Source: Pirellulales bacterium (GTDB taxonomy: Bacteria > Planctomycetota > Planctomycetia > Pirellulales > Thermoguttaceae). Taken from it: 64,000 bases of DNA. The notes beneath the pieces are model-generated. The model was not told where the DNA came from, searched no databases, and was given only the letters and a program-made list of their open reading frames with translations. Shown here in pieces: positions 54,271 through 61,995 of this stretch; positions within the stretch are counted from its first letter, which is position 1; every line of letters begins with the position of its first letter. The DNA is taken from contig JAFGDS010000042.1 of assembly GCA_016931995.1 (NCBI GenBank), forward strand, positions 186,001 through 250,000. Reading direction: 5' to 3'. Both the position numbers and the translations under genes were made by a program.

Positions 54271-56622
54271 ATGCGATGCACGGTATCCGCCGTTCTGACG
54301 TTTGTGGTTGTGGCGTCGGCGCTGGCCGCGGACGACGCGGCGCTGCGGGCGTATCCCGACCCCGTGCCGGAGGACGTGGCCTTCGACGACGTGGTCCGGG
54401 GCGACCCATTCCCGCGGATGAAGTATCCGGTGCCCATCGTCGGCGCGAGAGTTCATCCGGAGGAGATCCACGTCACGCCCTCCGGCGAATTGATCTTCCC
54501 GCAAGGGGCGAACTGGTCGGGCCCCTGCGTGGCAATGTGGATCGGCTCGCGTCCGGCAGGGCAGGAAGGGGCGAAGGAGATATCGCTGGGTATGCCGCCG
54601 GCGGACGAGGTCCGCTCGCGACTGACGGACGGCTACTTGCCGGCGGTCGAGAACCAATGGACGGTGGACGATCTGGAGATCGGGCAACTCGCGTTCGCCG
54701 TGGAGGGCGACGGCTTCGAGCCGGTCCACGGACAGAAACCCCTGCTCGGCCTGGTTCGTTACACCGTCAAGAACAAGTCCTCCGCGCCGCGCGAGACCGT
54801 GCTGGCGATCCAGTTCGGTCGGGCGGAGCTCAACATGAGCGTCAAGGCGGCGCCGCCGGCCTCGCCGGCGAAGCTCTCCTTCGAGCCGCCCTTCGTCCGA
54901 GCGGAAGACGGCTCCATCGTCGCGTGTCTTTTGACCGGCGAGCCAAAGGCCGCGTTCAAGTCGCTCTCCGCGCCGAGCGTCCCCACCGGGAGCGTGCTGT
55001 GGATGGAATGCGCCCTGGCCCCGGGCGAATCGAAGACGGTCGAAATGGCAGTGCCGTATTTCCCGCTTCCCGCCGAGTCCGGGCGGCGGCTCGAAGCGTT
55101 GCGCCTCAATGACGAATTGGGCCGGTTCCGCGCGTTCTGGACCCGCGAGCTTGACCGCAACGCCCAGTTCATCGTGCCCGAGGAGCGAATCCGCGACGGC
55201 TACCGGGCCTGTTTGGCGAACAACCTTTTGTTGATCGACCGCGACGCGGCGTCCGGCGCGTTGATGCCCCACCCGGATGCCAAGGCGTACGAGGCGGTTT
55301 GGGCCGGCGACGGCTCGGTAAGCATCCAGGCGATGGACCGCATGGGCTTCCACAAAGAAGCCGAGAGCATGCTCGAATACTTCCTCGCCCGGCAGGGAAA
55401 GGACCAGCCCGAGGGCGACGTCTCCTCCGCCGAAGGCTTCTTCAACGGCGACGTGGGCCTGAAGTGGATGAATCAAAACGGCTTCGTGCTCTGGGCGATG
55501 GCCGAGCACTACAAGCTCACCCGCGACGAAAAGTGGCTCCGCCGCGTGGCCGGGCAACTCATCGCGGGCTGCGACTGGATCGCCCGCGAGCGGGCGCGAA
55601 CGAAACTCACGGAGAACGGCCAAAAGGTCAAGCACTTCGGCCTTCTGCCCAAGGGCCGGCCGTCCGATCTGTACATCTGGGACAACTGGTACTGGACCGA
55701 CGCCTACTCGTACATGGGTCTGCGGGGCGTGGCCGACGCGCTGGCGGCGATTGGCATGAAGGACGAGGCGTCGCGTCTGGCCGCCGAAGCCGACGACTAC
55801 AAGGCCTGCATCGTCCAGTCGGTCGAGCGGTCGGTCGATCCGAACGTCAAGCCGCCGTTTCTGCCGCCGTCGCCGTATCGCACGGGCCCGCCGAGCTTCG
55901 ATTTCTTCAAGGAAAACTGGTACACGTTGTGCAGTCCCGTCTACATGGTCGAGGCGGGCCTCTTGGACGCGGGCGACGAGAAGATCGGCGGCACCTGCCA
56001 TTGGCTGGAGAAATACGGCTTGTACAGCGGCATGCCGAATTTCGAACCCGGCACGATCGATCCCTACTACGTGTACAACCAGTCGCTCGCGCAGCTCCTG
56101 CGCGGCGAAAGCGCCAAGTTCGCATGGACGCTCTACAGCATCTCGGCCTTCGCGATGGGGCCGGGCACGTTCGCCACGATCGAGTGCCACAATCTGGTGA
56201 CCGGCTGCAACAGCGAAGCCTGGGACGTCAACTGCCAGCCCCACATGCACTCCAACAGCCGGTACATCGACCTCGTGCGGATCGCGCTGGTGCTGGAAGA
56301 CCGCAACACGCTGCACCTCATGGCCGGAGCGCCGCGCGGGTGGCTGGCCGACGGACAAACCATCGAGGTCCGCCGCGCCCCCAGCTACTTCGGCCCGGTG
56401 AACTACACCGCCCGATCGCGGGTCGCCTCGGGCGAGATTGCCATCCAGATCGAACCGCTCGCGCAGCCGTCGCCCGAGGTCGTCCTGCACGTTCGGCCGC
56501 CGACGAAACACGGCTCGATCAAAAGCGTCAAGGTCGACGGCGAGGAATGGACACAACACGACGGTGAGTCGGTTCGGCTCCCCCGCTTGGACAAGAAGAC
56601 AAACGTCATCTGCGTCTTCTGA
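54271..56622 (+). CDS. secreted six-hairpin glycosidase-like protein
   Basis: A 783-residue exported protein. AGGAGG (54258-54263) precedes ATG 54271 and a signal peptide (RCTVSAVLTFVVVASALAAD). An N-terminal beta domain (about 25-280) leads into an alpha/alpha barrel (about 300-690) with glycoside-hydrolase-like segments: AYEAVWAGDGSVSIQAMDRM, WMNQNGFVLWAMAEHYKLTR, IWDNWYWTDAYSYMGLRGVA and MPNFEPGTIDPYYVYNQSLA. A small C-terminal beta domain closes. It is distantly like the six-hairpin GH15/GH63/GH65/GH78-type enzymes, but I cannot fix the family. It is placed after the GH116 gene on the same strand and may act with it. Confidence 0.78.
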   Translation: MRCTVSAVLTFVVVASALAADDAALRAYPDPVPEDVAFDDVVRGDPFPRMKYPVPIVGARVHPEEIHVTPSGELIFPQGANWSGPCVAMWIGSRPAGQEGAKEISLGMPPADEVRSRLTDGYLPAVENQWTVDDLEIGQLAFAVEGDGFEPVHGQKPLLGLVRYTVKNKSSAPRETVLAIQFGRAELNMSVKAAPPASPAKLSFEPPFVRAEDGSIVACLLTGEPKAAFKSLSAPSVPTGSVLWMECALAPGESKTVEMAVPYFPLPAESGRRLEALRLNDELGRFRAFWTRELDRNAQFIVPEERIRDGYRACLANNLLLIDRDAASGALMPHPDAKAYEAVWAGDGSVSIQAMDRMGFHKEAESMLEYFLARQGKDQPEGDVSSAEGFFNGDVGLKWMNQNGFVLWAMAEHYKLTRDEKWLRRVAGQLIAGCDWIARERARTKLTENGQKVKHFGLLPKGRPSDLYIWDNWYWTDAYSYMGLRGVADALAAIGMKDEASRLAAEADDYKACIVQSVERSVDPNVKPPFLPPSPYRTGPPSFDFFKENWYTLCSPVYMVEAGLLDAGDEKIGGTCHWLEKYGLYSGMPNFEPGTIDPYYVYNQSLAQLLRGESAKFAWTLYSISAFAMGPGTFATIECHNLVTGCNSEAWDVNCQPHMHSNSRYIDLVRIALVLEDRNTLHLMAGAPRGWLADGQTIEVRRAPSYFGPVNYTARSRVASGEIAIQIEPLAQPSPEVVLHVRPPTKHGSIKSVKVDGEEWTQHDGESVRLPRLDKKTNVICVF

Positions 56623-56763
56623 GCCACGCAGCACGCGTGCCCGCGCGCCTGGAGTGTGCCCCAGAAGCCTCACCCAGACCGCGCGTCATCGTGGGCGAAG
56701 CGAAGGATCGGAGAGACAAGTCATCTAAGAACGTGTTTGGAAATGCGTTACGGCCGCCACGGG

Positions 56764-56864
56764 GGCGCCACTGCTGGCTTGTCCAGCAGTGTTTCTCCCC
56801 CGGAATCAGCCCTTTTCTCCCGCGGGATTCGGCGGGCACTGCTGGACAAGCCAGCAGTGGCGCC
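56764..56864. repeat. 28-base perfect inverted repeat
   Basis: Left arm 56764-56791 (beginning GGCGCCACTGCTGGCTTGTC) and right arm 56837-56864 are exact reverse complements over all 28 bases, around a 45-base centre. Each arm also folds alone (CACTGCTGG/CCAGCAGTG). A clear REPIN-type shape, though of a different word from the CACTGGC family. Confidence 0.8.
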
Positions 56865-56885
56865 CAACCACGATGCCGATTGAAA

Positions 56886-56903
56886 GCGGCGACAAATCGC
56901 CGC
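56886..56903. repeat. GCGGCGAC/GTCGCCGC hairpin, single copy
   Basis: GCGGCGACAAATCGCCGC followed by ACTCCAA, matching the outer unit of the composite element at 16035-16260 with one change. Confidence 0.7.
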
Positions 56904-56915
56904 ACTCCAAGGCAA

Positions 56916-57599
56916 TCACGGCACGCGGCGGATGGATTGGATCACCAGGGGTTCGACGGGCACGCGGTCCAGCGCGGCGCCATTGGGCGCCGTGACCTTG
57001 TGGACCGGCGCGGAGGCCAGCTTGTCGAGCACGTCCTGGCCCTCGATCACCTGGCCAAACACGCAGTAGCCGTAGCCTTCCGGCGTGGCGTCCTTGTGAT
57101 CGAGCTTCGCGTTGTCGGCCAGATTAATGAAGAACTGGCACGTCGCGCTGTCGATATCCGCGCCCCGGGCCATGGCGATCGTGCCGCGGACGTTCGTCAG
57201 TCCATTGTGGGCTTCGTTCCGGATGGCCACGCCAACGGGCTTCTCGGTGAGATCGGGATTGTACGAGCCGCCCACCACCGCGTAGCCCGGGGCCACGTCG
57301 TGGAAGATCGTCCCATCGTAGTGTTTTTGGTCGACGTAGTGGAGGAAGTTGTCCACGGTGAGCGGGGCCTTCTCGCCGTCGAGCCGTAGAACGATCTTGC
57401 CCAACGACGTGGCGATCTCGACGACGGGCTTGGTCGTATCGGCGCCCGGCTTGCCCGACTTGGATGCCCCGCCGATTGAGCCGGCCCAATCGCGATCGGG
57501 TTCTTCCGTCGGCGTGTCCGCCTGGCCGCCGCAGCCCACGGCCACCAGGAGAATAAGCATCCACGCCCACGCTCGCCTCGGGTCAAGTGCCCTGCGCAT
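56916..57599 (-). CDS. cyclophilin-type peptidyl-prolyl isomerase lipoprotein
   Basis: A 227-residue exported prolyl isomerase. The N-terminal helix MLILLVAVGCGG contains a lipobox-like cysteine, so it is probably a lipoprotein. The cyclophilin domain shows VDNFLHYVDQKHYDGTIFH, VVGGSYNPD, GTIAMARGADIDSATCQFFI and GYCVFGQVIEGQDVLDKL; the usual FHRVI is FHDVA here, so the catalytic arginine is not in its normal place. ATG 57599 lies after a GGGAGAAGACGG-type ribosome binding site. The gene is next to a repeat and precedes, with 115 bases between, the minus-strand end of the glycosyltransferase region. Confidence 0.88.
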   Translation of the reverse strand: MRRALDPRRAWAWMLILLVAVGCGGQADTPTEEPDRDWAGSIGGASKSGKPGADTTKPVVEIATSLGKIVLRLDGEKAPLTVDNFLHYVDQKHYDGTIFHDVAPGYAVVGGSYNPDLTEKPVGVAIRNEAHNGLTNVRGTIAMARGADIDSATCQFFINLADNAKLDHKDATPEGYGYCVFGQVIEGQDVLDKLASAPVHKVTAPNGAALDRVPVEPLVIQSIRRVP

Positions 57600-57635
57600 C
57601 CCGTCTTCTCCCTTTGAACGTCTGTCTCGACACGC

Positions 57636-57700
57636 GTGCCAATTGGCTCTGCCAGTGTGGGGTACGCCCTGTCCCGGGGCACGGGTAAAGCCCGTGGCAC
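57636..57700. repeat. CACTGGC/GCCAGTG repeat pair, degenerate
   Basis: GTGCCAATTGGCTCTGCC (from 57636) and GCACGGGTAAAGCCCGTGG (from 57679) face each other. The right unit has drifted to a CACGGG/CCCGTG core. Confidence 0.65.
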
Positions 57701-57714
57701 TCGATCCTGCCTCA

Positions 57715-59607
57715 TCAATGTTGACTATTGTCTCCGCGCCGCGCGGTCTGTGGAATCGTTTGGTCTTCTTGCCGCGCGAGGACGACCAGTTCACCACCGT
57801 CGAGGAACCGGGGTTGCCGCGTCAACACGCGAAACTGCCCCGGAAACGCCCCGCGCAGTTGCGCCTCGTGCTCGTCGGTCGTAATAACGAACGGCCGCTC
57901 GGTTCGGCGAAGGAACTTCTCGATTTCCTCGACCGAATCCAATTCGGCGACCGGTTCGCCGGAGTAGTAGACGAAACTCTGGCGGAAGAAACGGAACGAA
58001 GCCAGCTCGAGCCGACCGGGATTCGCCTCGCGCATGTGCGCGGCCAACACCGGGCTGGTTTGGTGGCGATCCACCCGGAGCACGGCCACGCCAAACGTGG
58101 CCACGAGGAACGCCACGCTGGCCGCGGCGAAGCTGACCATGGCCGGCATCGGCCGGCGCCGTTCGGAGAAAAACCACGCCGCCGCGCCGCCGGCCACGAG
58201 CGTCAAGCCGACCAGTCCGATCGCGCCTTCGCCGGGCAGCACCCAGGCGGCGACCAGCGGCAGCGCGACCACGATGCCCGCGCCCACGATGACGAGCGTG
58301 ATCGCCGCGTTACGCATCCACCAGCGGTTCATCCGCTCGTGTTCCGCGATCCACGTGTACACGAACGCGCCGGTCAGTAGGGCCAGGGCAGGATAGGCGG
58401 GCAGGACGTGGTGCGGCAGCTTCATGGCCACGGCCGACCAGAGGCCGATCACAAAAACGGCCCAACAGCCCGCGAGCACGTAGCCCAGCCGCCAAGGATG
58501 ATCGTCGCGGATGCGGCGCCACGCCTCGACCACGGTCGGCCCGAGGAAGACCGACCACGGAAAGAAGCCAACGAACACGAGCAGGATGTGGAAGAACCAC
58601 GGCCTCTCGTGGCCCATCAACGGCGCGTTGGTCGCCGCGCCGATGTTGTATTTGCCGAGGAACTCGATGAGCCACGCGTTGTCGGTCCGCAGGGACACGA
58701 GCACGTACCACGGCAGGGCCACCACCGCGAGCACGGCCAGGGCCGTCAGCGGTCGCAGTCGCCAGGTCGCCGTCAGAATCCGTCGCGGCGCAAGTCGGCC
58801 CAGAACGGTCCAAAGAGGACTAAGACGCCACGTCCAGCGCAATGCCGGCCACGGCAGCAACAGGCGCCCCGCCGCGCGACACGAGGCCCACCACCGAGCT
58901 AAAATGCCCTGAAATCGGCCCGGATCGTCCGCGGCCCGCGCGGACGGCCGGTGGACCATGAGCAGAAACAGCCCGATCGCGCCGGCGGGCATGATGAGCC
59001 CGACGGGCCCTTTGGCCAACACGGCCACGCCGATCAGGGCGTACATCACGGCGAATGCCAACGCGTGTCGCGGCACCAGCGCGGTCCACGAGGACTCGTC
59101 CGGCGCGTTGGCGTCAGAGACGTTTGTCGCCGCATTGCGCCGGGCGATTCCATCGGCCACGAACACCCAGATCGCCGCGGTGATGGCGAACGTCAGCGCC
59201 GAATCGACCGTGGCCGCCCGGGCGGATACGGTGAAGATGATCGACGTGGAGACGATCACGCCCGCCCATAGGCCGACCTCCGCGCGGAACAGTCGCCGGC
59301 CAATGTGGTACGTGGCCAGGGCCGTGCCGAGGGCGAACAGGGCCGAAGGGGCGCGTACGGCGAACTCCGTCGAGCCAAAAACGGCGGTTCCCAGCATCAT
59401 CAGCCAGAACATCAACGGCGGCTTGTCGGGGAACATCTGGCCGTTGAACCAGGGCACGACCCAATCACCGCGCTGAGCCATTTCGCGGGCGCACGAGGCG
59501 TAGAGGGCCTCGTCCATGTCAAAAAGGGCCGCCGCGCCGAGATTCCAGAAAAAGACCACCAAACCCACCACGACGATCCACGCCTGGTGTTTGAACATCG
59601 TGGACAT
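57715..59607 (-). CDS. ArnT-like lipid-linked sugar glycosyltransferase
   Basis: A 630-residue polytopic membrane protein of the GT-C fold (GT39/GT83). The first loop has the acidic motif FDMDEALYASCAREMAQRGD and FPDKPPLMFWL, the signature of ArnT and related PMT enzymes. About 11 to 13 helices follow (for example WAGVIVSTSIIFTVSARAAT, ITLVIVGAGIVVALPLVAAW) and a soluble periplasmic C-terminal domain of about 90 residues. These enzymes move a sugar from a polyprenyl phosphate donor to lipid A or proteins in the periplasm. No arn operon is adjacent, so the acceptor is not known. Confidence 0.88.
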   Translation of the reverse strand: MSTMFKHQAWIVVVGLVVFFWNLGAAALFDMDEALYASCAREMAQRGDWVVPWFNGQMFPDKPPLMFWLMMLGTAVFGSTEFAVRAPSALFALGTALATYHIGRRLFRAEVGLWAGVIVSTSIIFTVSARAATVDSALTFAITAAIWVFVADGIARRNAATNVSDANAPDESSWTALVPRHALAFAVMYALIGVAVLAKGPVGLIMPAGAIGLFLLMVHRPSARAADDPGRFQGILARWWASCRAAGRLLLPWPALRWTWRLSPLWTVLGRLAPRRILTATWRLRPLTALAVLAVVALPWYVLVSLRTDNAWLIEFLGKYNIGAATNAPLMGHERPWFFHILLVFVGFFPWSVFLGPTVVEAWRRIRDDHPWRLGYVLAGCWAVFVIGLWSAVAMKLPHHVLPAYPALALLTGAFVYTWIAEHERMNRWWMRNAAITLVIVGAGIVVALPLVAAWVLPGEGAIGLVGLTLVAGGAAAWFFSERRRPMPAMVSFAAASVAFLVATFGVAVLRVDRHQTSPVLAAHMREANPGRLELASFRFFRQSFVYYSGEPVAELDSVEEIEKFLRRTERPFVITTDEHEAQLRGAFPGQFRVLTRQPRFLDGGELVVLARQEDQTIPQTARRGDNSQH

Positions 59608-59770
59608 GCATCAGCCTCCGTGCTGGGCGAGATACCGTGCCCGAGCGTATCAAATGCCGGGATCTCCGGCAACGTCAGTTTTCCGCGAACCGCCCTAATT
59701 GCCTAGGCTACTGGTCTTTCCCGATCTTCCCTTTCCCGATATGATCCGCGGGCAGTTGGGTGATTGTCGA

Positions 59771-59834
59771 GTGCCACTGGCTTTGCCAGTGCCCTGGAAC
59801 GCGACTTCCCGCACTGGCGGAGCCAGTGGCACAC
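59771..59834. repeat. CACTGGC/GCCAGTG repeat pair
   Basis: CACTGGCTTTGCCAGTG (in 59771-59792) and CACTGGCGGAGCCAGTG (in 59811-59834), a clean inverted pair separated by about 20 bases, 24 bases before the PAP2 gene. Confidence 0.8.
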
Positions 59835-59857
59835 GCAAGTGGAGACCAGCCACAACC

Positions 59858-60601
59858 ATGGCCTTCTCGCACGATCCTCAAGACAAACACAACACCGACG
59901 CAAAGCCCGAGCGGGGTTCGGCGACGCCTCTGCCGCTCGCGCCGCGGACGCCGTTTGTCTTGGCGGCGGGGCTTCTGGCAGCGGCGTTGGCGGCGCTGGC
60001 CATCGACGTGCCCGTGGCCGTCTGGTGCCGCGAGGGTCGCGTGCCCGGCGATCTGGCCAAGGTGTTGACCTTTTCCGAAGCCTTTGGGCACGGCATCGGC
60101 GTGGTGATGCTGGCCGTGGCGGTGTTCGTGCTCGATCCCGGCCGTCGGGCGATGCTCCCTCGGGTGTTGGCCTGTTCGCTCGGTGCGGGAATGTGCGCCA
60201 ACGTGCTGAAGCTACTGGTGGCGCGGATGCGGCCTAGGGCGTTCGACCTTTCGGCCAGCGTGTTCGACTCGTTCACGCAGTTTCTGCCGCTGGGCGCCGG
60301 CGGCAGCGCCGCGCAGAGCTTCCCCTCGGCCCACGTGGCCACGGCCGTTGGCCTGGCGTTTGCCCTGGCCTGGCTCTATCCGCGGGGACGTGGCTACTTC
60401 GCCGTGCTGGCCGTGCTGGTTGGCGGGCAGCGGATTGAGAGCACCGCCCACTTCCCCAGCGACGTCTTTTTCGGCGCGGCGCTGGGCTGCCTTGCCGCGA
60501 CGGTCTGCCTGGGCGAGGGGCCCGTGGCGCGATGGTTCGCCCGGCACGAGTCGTCGCATTGGCGACGCCGAGCGCCACGGGCTTTGGCGGTGCGACGCTG
60601 A
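59858..60601 (+). CDS. PAP2-family membrane phosphatase
   Basis: A 247-residue membrane protein of the type-2 phosphatidic acid phosphatase family, which includes undecaprenyl-pyrophosphate and lipid phosphatases. All three catalytic motifs are there: KLLVARMRPR, SFPSAHVATA and QRIESTAHFPSD, with the two histidines and the arginines. Five or six helices flank them. The substrate cannot be told; the ArnT-like gene on the other strand suggests a lipid-linked sugar context. ATG 59858 leaves out a repeat that the longer frame would translate. The stop TGA at 60599-60601 runs into another repeat pair. Confidence 0.9.
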   Translation: MAFSHDPQDKHNTDAKPERGSATPLPLAPRTPFVLAAGLLAAALAALAIDVPVAVWCREGRVPGDLAKVLTFSEAFGHGIGVVMLAVAVFVLDPGRRAMLPRVLACSLGAGMCANVLKLLVARMRPRAFDLSASVFDSFTQFLPLGAGGSAAQSFPSAHVATAVGLAFALAWLYPRGRGYFAVLAVLVGGQRIESTAHFPSDVFFGAALGCLAATVCLGEGPVARWFARHESSHWRRRAPRALAVRR

Positions 60602-60666
60602 GTGCCCCTGGCTCCGCCAGTGCCCAGAAACACAGGCGACTCAACACTGGCGGAGCCAGTGGCACA
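60602..60666. repeat. CACTGGC/GCCAGTG repeat pair
   Basis: GTGCCCCTGGCTCCGCCAG (from 60602) and CACTGGCGGAGCCAGTGG (from 60645) face each other over about 21 bases, directly after the PAP2 stop codon. Confidence 0.8.
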
Positions 60667-60891
60667 CGCACGCGTCACCTATCGCCAGCGCGCGCCACCA
60701 CCACTATCACCGTAATTCGTTGACGTGCAATAACTTACGGCCCACCAAATCTCCTCTCCCCCCGGATGGGAATTCTCGCTACACTGTGCGGCCCGCCGGT
60801 TGGGCACGGGGCGACATGGTCCACGGATCGTGCTCACTGGCTGTTTCGCGCGACGTTGGCTTCGGCAGCGCCCGCGGCCACCAAGAATTGA

Positions 60892-60915
60892 GCACTGGCA
60901 TGGCCAGTGGCACAC
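60892..60915. repeat. CACTGGC/GCCAGTG repeat, single unit
   Basis: GCACTGGCATGGCCAGTGG then CACAC, a lone unit whose right end is seven bases before the DUF1207 start codon. Confidence 0.75.
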
Positions 60916-60921
60916 GCACCA

Positions 60922-61995
60922 ATGGATTACAAACGCGCTACGCTCGGATGGCTTGGCTGCCTCGTTGCGGTGACGGTCTCGTCGTCGTCGGCGCAGGAGT
61001 TGATCCGGGCGATGCCGCCCTCGGGCGTGATCGAGGAGGGTGTCTCGTCCGCGCCGTCGATCGCGCGCGAGCCGGCGATCTGGTCGTCGCCCAGCCGGAC
61101 CGCGCTTCTGGCGGACGACGCCGTGCGGGGGACTTCCGTTTTCGCGCCAGCGCCGGTGACTGTCCCCGTTTTCGCGCCAGCGAAAACGGGACTGTCCCCT
61201 TTGATTTCCGCCGACCCCGTCACGCCGGCGATCGAGCTCTGGTCGTGGCAAGTGTTGCCGGAAGGGCTGATGTACCGCTCCTATCTGGCCGGCGGGCGCG
61301 AGCCGCGCTTCGCGTCGCAGTGGGTCCACGAGCGGAATCGCGAGTGGTTTTGGGACGCGACGCTGGGTGGCCGCGTGGGGATGCTCCGCTGGGGCACGCT
61401 CGATCCGCTCTGGCCGGAAGGGTGGCAGATCGACATCGAAGGCGCCGCCTTCCCGCGGCTCACTCTGGACGAAGACCGCGATCTCGTGTCGGCCGACTTC
61501 CGCTTCGGCATCCCCATCACGATGCGCCAAGGCCGCTTCGAGTCGAAGTTTGGCTACTACCATCTCAGCTCGCACTTGGGCGACGAGTACAAGATCACGC
61601 ATCCGTGGCTGGAGCGGACGAACTTCGTCCGCGACGCGCTGGTGCTGGGCGTGGCCGTCTATCCGATGGCCGACGTGCGGACGTACGTCGAGGCGGCCTG
61701 GGCGTTTTCGTGCGACGGCGGGGCGAAGCCGTGGGAGTTCCAGTTCGGCCTGGACTACAGCCCGTTGGCGCCGAGTGGATTCTGGGGCGATCCGTTTTTC
61801 GCCGTCAACGGCCGGCTCCGCGAGGAGGTGGATTTCGGCGGCAACTTCACCCTGCAAACCGGCTGGCAATGGCGCGGCACGTCGGGCCGGCTCACCCGCC
61901 TGGGCATGCACTACTTCAATGGCCAAAGCGATCAATACCAGTTCTACCGCCGCCACGAGGAGCAAATTGGCGTCGGGCTTTGGTTTGATTATTAG
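60922..61995 (+). CDS. DUF1207 family outer-membrane protein
   Basis: A 357-residue exported protein of the planctomycete DUF1207 family. ATG 60922 gives MDYKRATLGWLGCLVAVTVS, a signal sequence ending near SSSAQ; an earlier GTG lies in a repeat. The family core begins with LPEGLMYRSYLAGGREPRFA and shows WDATLGGRVGMLRWGTLDP, GIPITMRQGRFESKFGYYHL, and a terminal aromatic in GVGLWFDY, consistent with a beta barrel. A palindromic repeat has been inserted in frame near the N-terminus (61137-61192). Its function is unknown. Its stop overlaps that of the convergent M50 gene by four bases. Confidence 0.85.
   Translation: MDYKRATLGWLGCLVAVTVSSSSAQELIRAMPPSGVIEEGVSSAPSIAREPAIWSSPSRTALLADDAVRGTSVFAPAPVTVPVFAPAKTGLSPLISADPVTPAIELWSWQVLPEGLMYRSYLAGGREPRFASQWVHERNREWFWDATLGGRVGMLRWGTLDPLWPEGWQIDIEGAAFPRLTLDEDRDLVSADFRFGIPITMRQGRFESKFGYYHLSSHLGDEYKITHPWLERTNFVRDALVLGVAVYPMADVRTYVEAAWAFSCDGGAKPWEFQFGLDYSPLAPSGFWGDPFFAVNGRLREEVDFGGNFTLQTGWQWRGTSGRLTRLGMHYFNGQSDQYQFYRRHEEQIGVGLWFDY
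61137..61192. repeat. palindromic repeat inside the DUF1207 coding region
   Basis: The 16-base word CGTTTTCGCGCCAGCG occurs directly at 61137-61152 and 61167-61182. The second copy is the left half of a hairpin, GTCCCCGTTTTCGC against GCGAAAACGGGAC (61162-61192). It is translated as repeated VFAPA words between the signal peptide and the DUF1207 core. Confidence 0.7.

Noticed and set aside
54136-56673. 845-codon minus-strand open frame opposite the second glycosidase
   Set aside because: Low-complexity anti-sense translation without domains; the plus frame has a ribosome binding site, a signal peptide and enzyme-like segments.
8847-60915. Repeated short palindromes as a possible CRISPR array
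   Set aside because: They are scattered over 52 kb, not regularly spaced, and paired in inverted orientation.
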